The notes under the pieces: generated by a model
The model's input: the letters and a program-made list of their open reading frames with translations, nothing else
Databases searched by the model: none
What the model was told of the DNA's origin: nothing
Assembly (NCBI GenBank): GCA_964447335.1
Contig: CAYUSA010000062.1
Span: 1 to 16,987, forward strand
Direction: 5' to 3'
DNA length: 16,987 bases
DNA from: HRBIN12 sp964447335
GTDB lineage: Bacteria; Actinomycetota; UBA4738; HRBIN12
In this document: piece by piece, positions 12,832-16,987 of the stretch
Numbering within the stretch: the first letter of the stretch is position 1
How the letters are laid out: every line of letters starts with the position of its first letter
Position numbers and translations under genes: made by a program

Positions 12832-15289
12832 CGACGATCGTGACGGTCGAGCCGACCTCGGCCTTGCTGCCCCCGCCGGGCGACTGCGCCCACACGACGC
12901 CCGTCCGGTAGTCGCAGTCCGGGTCCTGGGGGTCGCACACCTGCTGGTACGAGATCGTGACGCGGAACCCGGCGTTCCGAAGCTGCGCCGAGGCGGAACC
13001 CTGGGTCGCCCCGATCACGTCGGGCACGGTGGCGAGCACCGGGCTCGGCGAGGCCGCCTCGGCGACCGAGATCGTCACCGTGCTCGTCTGCTGCGCCTGG
13101 GCGCCGGCGTCCGGATCCTGGGCGACCACGGTGCCCGTCGGCTGGTCCGAGGGAACCTGCTCCACCGCGACGTTGAAGCCCGCGGAGCGAAGCGTGCTCA
13201 CCGCGTCGGCCTGCTTCATCCCGATCACCGAGGGCACCGTCAGGTACTGGTACGAGGTCGGTTCCTTGCAGACCTTCGTCGGCTCGGTCCCCGCGATGAA
13301 CTGAAGCGTCTGGGTGTTCGAGGGCGGGGTGAACGGGTTCGCGACGCACCCCTGCGTGACGTCCATCTTCACGCTCACGTACTCCACGCCGCCCGAGGGC
13401 GAGGGGAAGTCCCGGATCGGCATGTTCTTGACCGCGTTGAACATGAACGCGTGCCAGATCTGCGCCGGCCAGGTGCCCCCGAACACCTTGATCCTCGTGG
13501 TGGGCGGTTCCATCGAGACCTGTCCCTGCGGGAAGCCGACCCACACGGCGGTCACGAGCTGAGGGATCGCGCCGACGAACCAGGCGTCGCGATACAGGTC
13601 CTCGGTGCCGGTCTTGCCGAACTGCGGCCGGTAGAGCCTCGCCGCGGTGCCGGTCCCGTACTGCACGACCTTCTCGAGGATGTCGACGGCGACCGACGCG
13701 ACCGCCGGGTCCACAACCTGCTCCGGCTTCGAGGGGGACTCATAGATCACGTCGCCGCTGGCGGTCGCGATCCGCACGACGGGGGTCGGCTGCACGTGCA
13801 CGCCGCCGTACGCGAGCGAACCGTATGCGGACGCCATCTCGAGCGTGCTGACCTCGTTCGCGCCGAGCACGGCCGCCGGTACGGCCCGGAGCGGGGTGTT
13901 GGGCTCCGTCGTGCGGGGGCAGCACCGGATGCCGAGACGCTCGGCGGTCTCGACGATCTTCACCGCGCCGGCGAACGCGTCACCGCCGCCGAGCTGCACC
14001 TCGAGGTTCGCGTACGCCACGTTGACCGAGTTCACCGTCGCGCTCTCGAGCGAGATCGTCCCGTAGCCGCCGCCCTCGGCGTTCTGCGGCTCCCACGAGG
14101 TGCCGTCGGGCAGCGGGATCGACACCGTCGAGCCGTTCAGCGGCGAGGAGGGCGAGAACCCGTTCTCGAGGGCGGCGACGAGCGCGAACGGCTTGAACGC
14201 GGAGCCCGTCTGCCTCCCGGTGCTCCCGCCCGTCGCGAGGTTGATCCGCGCGTACCGGGCGTCCTCGTTCCAGTAGTCGCGACCGCCGACCATCGCGCGG
14301 ACGTAGCCGGTGCGAGGGTCGATCACCGTCATCGCCGCGTACGGGTCGCGGGGGTAGGGCAGGACCTGGTGCACGGCACGCTCGGCCTGCTCCTGCATCC
14401 GAGGCATGAGCGTCGTCGTGATCCGCAACCCGCCCTTGAACAGGAGGTCGTATCGCTCCTGCGGCGTGGCCCCGAACTTCGGGTTCGACAGGAACCACTC
14501 CTTGAAGTAGTCGACGAAGTACGGCGCGAGGTACTGCTTCTCGTCCTGCTCGCCCAACGAGAGCTCGACCGGCTGCAGGGCCGTGGCGTCGCGGGTGGCC
14601 TGGTCGATCATGCCCTGCTCGAGCATCGCGTCCAGCACCCGGTTGCGGCGCTGGCGCGCGTGGGTGTAGTGCACGACGGGGTCGTAGTCCACGGGCGCTC
14701 GGATCAGCCCCGCGAGCAGGGATGCCTGCACCAGCGTGAGCTCGGCCGCGTCCTCGTCGAAGTAGGTCTGCGCCGCGGCCTGCACGCCGTAGGCGCCGTT
14801 GCCGAAGTACACGGTGTTGAGGTACTTGGTGAGGATCTGCTCCTTCGTCCGCTTGTGCTCGAGCTGCCAGGCCAGGTAGGCCTCCCTGAGCTTGCGGGCG
14901 ATGCTCTCCTCGTTGCCGACGTAGAGGTTCTTCACGAGCTGCTGCGTGATGGTCGAGGCGCCCTGGACGACGCGACCTTCGGTCGCGTTCACGTACGCCG
15001 CGCGGAGCAGCGCCTTGAGGTCGATGCCCGAGTGCTCCCAGAACCGCTGGTCCTCGATGGCGACGACCGCGTCGGCCATGACCTCGGGGATGTTGCTCCA
15101 CTTCACGACCACGCGGTCCTCACCGGCGTGCAGGAGCGTGATCAGCGTCCCGTCGGCGGCGTACAGGAACGAGGTCTGCGGCAGCGCCTCGGCCTTCTGT
15201 CGCTCCTCCTTGAGATCGGGGAGGGCGCAGGCCTGCGCCAGCACCGCGAGGGCGACGAGCGCGGCCGCGGGGAGAAGTCGCCGCTGCAT
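12821..15289 (-). CDS. ponA: Class A penicillin-binding protein (transglycosylase/transpeptidase) with two PASTA domains
   Basis: An 822-residue envelope enzyme that polymerises and cross-links peptidoglycan. Numbered from the start chosen here, a hydrophobic N-terminal segment (about 5-23) precedes the GT51 transglycosylase with catalytic Glu79 in AIEDQRFWEHSGID and GASTITQQLVKNLYVG. The transpeptidase has SAFK (Ser363 to Lys366), SVN (421-423) and KTG (559-561). Two PASTA domains follow at about 684-743 and 755-822. The start at 15289 is favoured because it gives MQRRLLPAAALVALAV as a normal export signal; an upstream ATG at 15322 would add 11 polar residues and leave only 26 bp to tyrS. 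LAQAC at residues 17-21 matches a lipobox. The symbol is given by family resemblance; several paralogues are usual. Confidence 0.93.
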   Translation of the reverse strand: MQRRLLPAAALVALAVLAQACALPDLKEERQKAEALPQTSFLYAADGTLITLLHAGEDRVVVKWSNIPEVMADAVVAIEDQRFWEHSGIDLKALLRAAYVNATEGRVVQGASTITQQLVKNLYVGNEESIARKLREAYLAWQLEHKRTKEQILTKYLNTVYFGNGAYGVQAAAQTYFDEDAAELTLVQASLLAGLIRAPVDYDPVVHYTHARQRRNRVLDAMLEQGMIDQATRDATALQPVELSLGEQDEKQYLAPYFVDYFKEWFLSNPKFGATPQERYDLLFKGGLRITTTLMPRMQEQAERAVHQVLPYPRDPYAAMTVIDPRTGYVRAMVGGRDYWNEDARYARINLATGGSTGRQTGSAFKPFALVAALENGFSPSSPLNGSTVSIPLPDGTSWEPQNAEGGGYGTISLESATVNSVNVAYANLEVQLGGGDAFAGAVKIVETAERLGIRCCPRTTEPNTPLRAVPAAVLGANEVSTLEMASAYGSLAYGGVHVQPTPVVRIATASGDVIYESPSKPEQVVDPAVASVAVDILEKVVQYGTGTAARLYRPQFGKTGTEDLYRDAWFVGAIPQLVTAVWVGFPQGQVSMEPPTTRIKVFGGTWPAQIWHAFMFNAVKNMPIRDFPSPSGGVEYVSVKMDVTQGCVANPFTPPSNTQTLQFIAGTEPTKVCKEPTSYQYLTVPSVIGMKQADAVSTLRSAGFNVAVEQVPSDQPTGTVVAQDPDAGAQAQQTSTVTISVAEAASPSPVLATVPDVIGATQGSASAQLRNAGFRVTISYQQVCDPQDPDCDYRTGVVWAQSPGGGSKAEVGSTVTIVVNP

Positions 15290-15332
15290 GGTTCGGCCAT
15301 CTTCGCACACCGCTTCGCCCATCCCCGGCTGG

Positions 15333-15338
15333 TAGCAT
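15333..15338 (+). promoter_or_regulatory. -10-like box placed for a near-leaderless tyrS mRNA
   Basis: TAGCAT ends 10 nt before the tyrS ATG, with no Shine-Dalgarno sequence between. The predicted transcript start is about 3-4 nt upstream of the ATG. It lies within the short divergent region shared with the penicillin-binding protein gene; no clear -35 is visible. Confidence 0.45.
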
Positions 15339-15348
15339 CGCGGCGCCC

Positions 15349-16560
15349 ATGGGTCCGTCCGACCTCCCCGAGCTCCTCGCCGGCGCCGCCGACGTCGTGC
15401 CGCAGGACGACCTGCAGCGCAAGCTCGAGCTCGGACGCCCGCTCCGCGTGAAGCTCGGGCTGGATCCGACCGCGGCCGACGTGACGCTCGGCTGGGCGGT
15501 CGTGCTCCGCAAGCTCCGGCAGTTCCAGGATCTCGGGCATGTGGCCGTGCTCATCGTCGGCGACTTCACCGCGCGGGTCGGCGATCCCTCGGGGAAGAGC
15601 GAAACGCGGCCGCGCCTCGCGAAGGACGCTGTGCAGGCCTATGCGGACCGCCTGCTCGAGCAGTTCTGGCACATCTTGGACCGCGACGCGACCGAGGTCC
15701 GGTACAACGCCGAGTGGCTCGAGGTCATGGACATGGAGGACGTGCTGCGGCTCACGGCCTCGGCGACGGTCGCCCGCATGCTCGAGCGCGACGATTTCGC
15801 GAAGCGCTACGCGCAGGGCCGGCCGATCTCGGTGATGGAGCTCCTGTACCCGCTGCTGCAGGGGATGGACTCGGTGGCGGTGGAGGCCGACGTCGAGCTC
15901 GGAGGCAGCGATCAGAAGTTCAACCTGCTCGTCGGGCGCGACCTCCAGCGGGACCACGGCCAGGAGCCGCAGGTCGCCCTCACGATGCCGCTGCTCGTCG
16001 GGACCGACGGCATGCAGAAGATGAGCCAGTCGCTCGGCAACTACGTGGGCATCACCGAGGGCCCCGACGACATGTTCGGCAAGCTCGTCCGCGTGCCCGA
16101 CGAGCTCATCTCCGACTACCGACGCCTCTCCCTGGACTTCTTCCGGGACCCCGCCGAGGCCGATCGCGTGGCCGCCGGCCTGGCCGACGGCTCTCGGGAT
16201 CCGTGGACCGAGAAGCGTCGGATGGCCGCCGAGGTCGTCGAGCTCTACCACGGCTCCGGCGCCGGCGAGCGGGCCGACGAGCGGTTCGAGGCCGTCCACC
16301 GCGAGCACGAGCTGCCCGACGACGTGTCCGAGGCGAGCATCCCCGAGGGGGCCATCCGTGATGGCCGGGTGTGGCTGCCGCGCCTGCTCGCCGAGGCCGG
16401 GCTCGCGGCCTCCAACGCCGAGGCTCGTCGCCTGATCGAGCAGGGGGGCGTGCGTCTGGACGGCGAGCTCGTCCAGGCGGTCGACGTCGAGCTCGCGCCG
16501 GAGGAGCTCCGGGGGCGGGTCCTGCAGGTCGGCCGGCGCCGGTTCGTGCGCCTGCGCTGA
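15349..16560 (+). CDS. tyrS: Tyrosyl-tRNA synthetase, TyrZ-like type
   Basis: A 403-residue class I synthetase that charges tRNA-Tyr as a homodimer. The Rossmann domain begins at VKLGLDPTAADVTLGWAVVL; where TyrZ homologues have a HLGH-type HIGH motif, this protein has T46-L47-G48-W49. The rest of the active site is normal: RKLRQFQDLGH, GDFTARVGDPSGK, LYPLLQGMDSVAVEADVELG, and KMSQS at residues 224-228 as the KMSKS loop. The C-terminal S4-like RNA-binding domain is present (about 340-400: LLAEAGLAASNAEARRLIEQ). The ATG at 15349 gives the expected N-terminus; there is no Shine-Dalgarno. The differing HIGH motif may be a lineage variant. Confidence 0.94.
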   Translation: MGPSDLPELLAGAADVVPQDDLQRKLELGRPLRVKLGLDPTAADVTLGWAVVLRKLRQFQDLGHVAVLIVGDFTARVGDPSGKSETRPRLAKDAVQAYADRLLEQFWHILDRDATEVRYNAEWLEVMDMEDVLRLTASATVARMLERDDFAKRYAQGRPISVMELLYPLLQGMDSVAVEADVELGGSDQKFNLLVGRDLQRDHGQEPQVALTMPLLVGTDGMQKMSQSLGNYVGITEGPDDMFGKLVRVPDELISDYRRLSLDFFRDPAEADRVAAGLADGSRDPWTEKRRMAAEVVELYHGSGAGERADERFEAVHREHELPDDVSEASIPEGAIRDGRVWLPRLLAEAGLAASNAEARRLIEQGGVRLDGELVQAVDVELAPEELRGRVLQVGRRRFVRLR

Positions 16561-16578
16561 GCCGAACGGCCGTTCGGC
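16561..16578. repeat. 18-bp perfect palindrome directly after tyrS
   Basis: GCCGAACGGCCGTTCGGC is its own reverse complement and begins at the base after the tyrS stop codon. In RNA it forms a 7-bp stem with a GGCC loop, so it may terminate tyrS, although no T-run follows. Its right arm also supplies the likely -35 region of rRNA promoter P1, so a dimeric DNA-binding protein is an alternative. Confidence 0.8.
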
Positions 16579-16600
16579 CCGCCCGGCACGCTGGTACCAT
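16572..16600 (+). promoter_or_regulatory. Candidate rRNA promoter P1
   Basis: The -10-like TACCAT at 16595-16600 is identical to that of P2, with a poor -35 (GTTCGG, 16572-16577, 17-bp spacer) inside the palindrome. The predicted start is near 16607. Transcripts from here would pass through both hairpins at 16637-16661 and 16680-16696. Confidence 0.45.
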
Positions 16601-16636
16601 CGACCTGTAGCACAGCAACGCCCGCAGGGAGTGCCT

Positions 16637-16665
16637 CCGAGGGCGCAGTTGACGCCCTCGGCTTT
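16637..16665 (+). terminator. Terminator-like hairpin between rRNA promoters P1 and P2
   Basis: CCGAGGGCG (16637-16645) pairs perfectly with CGCCCTCGG (16653-16661) around a 7-nt loop, followed by CTTTC. The -35 hexamer of P2 (TTGACG) lies in the loop and right arm. It could stop read-through from P1 or tyrS before P2; the T-run is short. Confidence 0.55.
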
Positions 16666-16677
16666 CGTGCCTACCAT
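16649..16677 (+). promoter_or_regulatory. Main candidate rRNA promoter P2
   Basis: TTGACG (16649-16654), a 17-bp spacer and TACCAT (16672-16677) form the best promoter match in the window. The predicted start is near 16684, followed by about 245 nt of leader before the 16S gene. Confidence 0.75.
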
Positions 16678-16679
16678 AG

Positions 16680-16700
16680 GGGGTCGGCGCGACCCCTTTC
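16680..16700 (+). terminator. Second terminator-like hairpin at the P2 start point
   Basis: GGGGTCG (16680-16686) pairs with CGACCCC (16690-16696) around a GCG loop, followed by TTTC. Because the P2 start lies near 16684, only transcripts begun upstream would contain the whole stem. It may therefore block upstream transcription or be part of an upstream pre-rRNA leader. Confidence 0.5.
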
Positions 16701-16732
16701 TCGGGATCATCTCCCGCTGGGTGTCGCTCGCA

Positions 16733-16752
16733 CCTTGAGAACTGAACAGTGT
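16733..16752 (+). promoter_or_regulatory. boxA-like antitermination region of the rRNA leader
   Basis: CCTTGAGAACTGAACAGTGT resembles the conserved element of actinobacterial rRNA leaders, where the Nus factors bind boxA to keep RNA polymerase from terminating early. It lies about 180 nt upstream of the 16S gene. The match is by memory of the family pattern, not by alignment. Confidence 0.55.
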
Positions 16753-16870
16753 GCCAAAAGCCAGTGCGCAACCCCGTCCAAGGGGAAGGGCCGCGATCCG
16801 TTGCGTCCGGACCCCGAACGACGGTCGTACGACAAAGCACCACAGGAGACCCTCCGGGACGTGCCTGTCC

Positions 16871-16919
16871 TGGTTGGTCGACTTTCCAACCAAGAACGCC
16901 AAACCGGCCCTCGGGCCGG
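16871..16919 (+). other. Two pre-16S leader hairpins
   Basis: TGGTTGG (16871-16877) pairs with CCAACCA (16886-16892), and CCGGCC (16904-16909) pairs with GGCCGG (16914-16919) around a CUCG tetraloop. Both lie just upstream of the mature 16S 5' end and may take part in rRNA processing or early folding. The stretch 16561-16930 has no supported protein gene. Confidence 0.5.
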
Positions 16920-16930
16920 ATGAAGCGATC

Positions 16931-16987
16931 TCTACGGAGAGTTTGATCCTGGCTCAGGACGAACGCTGGCGGCGTGCTTAACACATG
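16931..16987 (+). rRNA. rrs: 16S ribosomal RNA, 5' end (cut by window edge)
   Basis: The universal bacterial 5' sequence AGAGTTTGATCCTGGCTCAG is at 16938-16957, followed by ACGAACGCTGGCGGCGTGCT and TAACACATG, the usual first helix region. Setting the universal site as E. coli position 8 puts the mature 5' end near 16931; that boundary is approximate. Only about 57 nt of the gene are present. The variant GGCGGCGTGCTTAACACATG is common in Actinomycetota and supports the assignment. The rest of the operon lies downstream of the window. Confidence 0.96.

Noticed and set aside
15290..15322. ATG at 15322 (minus strand) as the penicillin-binding protein start
   Set aside because: It adds a polar 11-residue tail before the export signal and leaves only 26 bp to tyrS; it cannot be excluded, but 15289 gives a normal signal.
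13451..15451. 666-codon plus-strand open frame opposite the penicillin-binding protein
   Set aside because: Its product is a string of R, G, V, H and D without domains, and it is the complement of a convincing enzyme.
16561..16930. tRNA gene or small protein gene in the rRNA leader
   Set aside because: No cloverleaf, T-arm or CCA end was found, and the short open frames there lack ribosome binding sites or conserved motifs.
16106..16984. Minus-strand open frame across tyrS and the rRNA leader
   Set aside because: It spans the rRNA promoters and the tyrS 3' end and has no recognisable domain.

Overview
The window is a compact, GC-rich (roughly 70% by eye) chromosomal stretch. The evidence points to a member of the Actinomycetota that I cannot place to class. 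It includes GC-rich third codon positions, frequent GTG and TTG starts, and a penicillin-binding protein ending in two PASTA domains. The order infC-rpmI-rplT-SpoU methyltransferase-pheS-pheT-argF, with mpg close to tyrS, resembles the Mycobacterium tuberculosis arrangement. The first bases of a 16S rRNA gene lie behind an actinobacterial-style leader. Apart from the divergent penicillin-binding protein, every gene reads on the plus strand. I see no mobile element, CRISPR array, tRNA gene or toxin/defence module; this is mostly core genome with several unusual details.

Layout. 1-2917: a riboflavin operon, ribD (3' end)-ribE-ribBA-ribH, with overlapping stop/start codons, followed by a small mannose-6-phosphate-isomerase-like cupin. 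2937-3202: a cold-shock protein gene with its own promoter and a TTG start. 3226-4469: promoter, leader hairpin and the translation operon infC-rpmI-rplT; the conserved IF3 N-terminus extends upstream of every canonical start codon. 4572-6008: a SpoU/TrmH RNA methyltransferase fused in frame to a histidine-kinase-like region (H-box kept, ATP-binding boxes eroded). 6088-9503: pheS-pheT. 9565-12831: argF, then polX and mpg, the last two overlapping by GTGA and forming a likely base-excision-repair pair. 12821-15289 (minus): a class A penicillin-binding protein with a lipobox-like N-terminus, convergent with mpg and divergent from tyrS. 15349-16560: a TyrZ-type tyrosyl-tRNA synthetase whose HIGH motif reads TLGW. 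16561-16930: rRNA leader with an 18-bp perfect palindrome, two candidate promoters, two terminator-like hairpins and a boxA-like element. 16931-16987: start of the 16S rRNA gene.

How it works together. Most of the window serves protein synthesis: initiation factor, two ribosomal proteins, an RNA methyltransferase, two aminoacyl-tRNA synthetases and an rRNA operon. Riboflavin synthesis, arginine synthesis, DNA repair and wall synthesis fill the rest. Three genes (pheS, argF, tyrS) have a -10-like hexamer only 7-10 nt before an ATG and no Shine-Dalgarno sequence, which suggests leaderless mRNAs. The best candidate for something undescribed is the methyltransferase/histidine-kinase-like fusion; the infC start region is the second.
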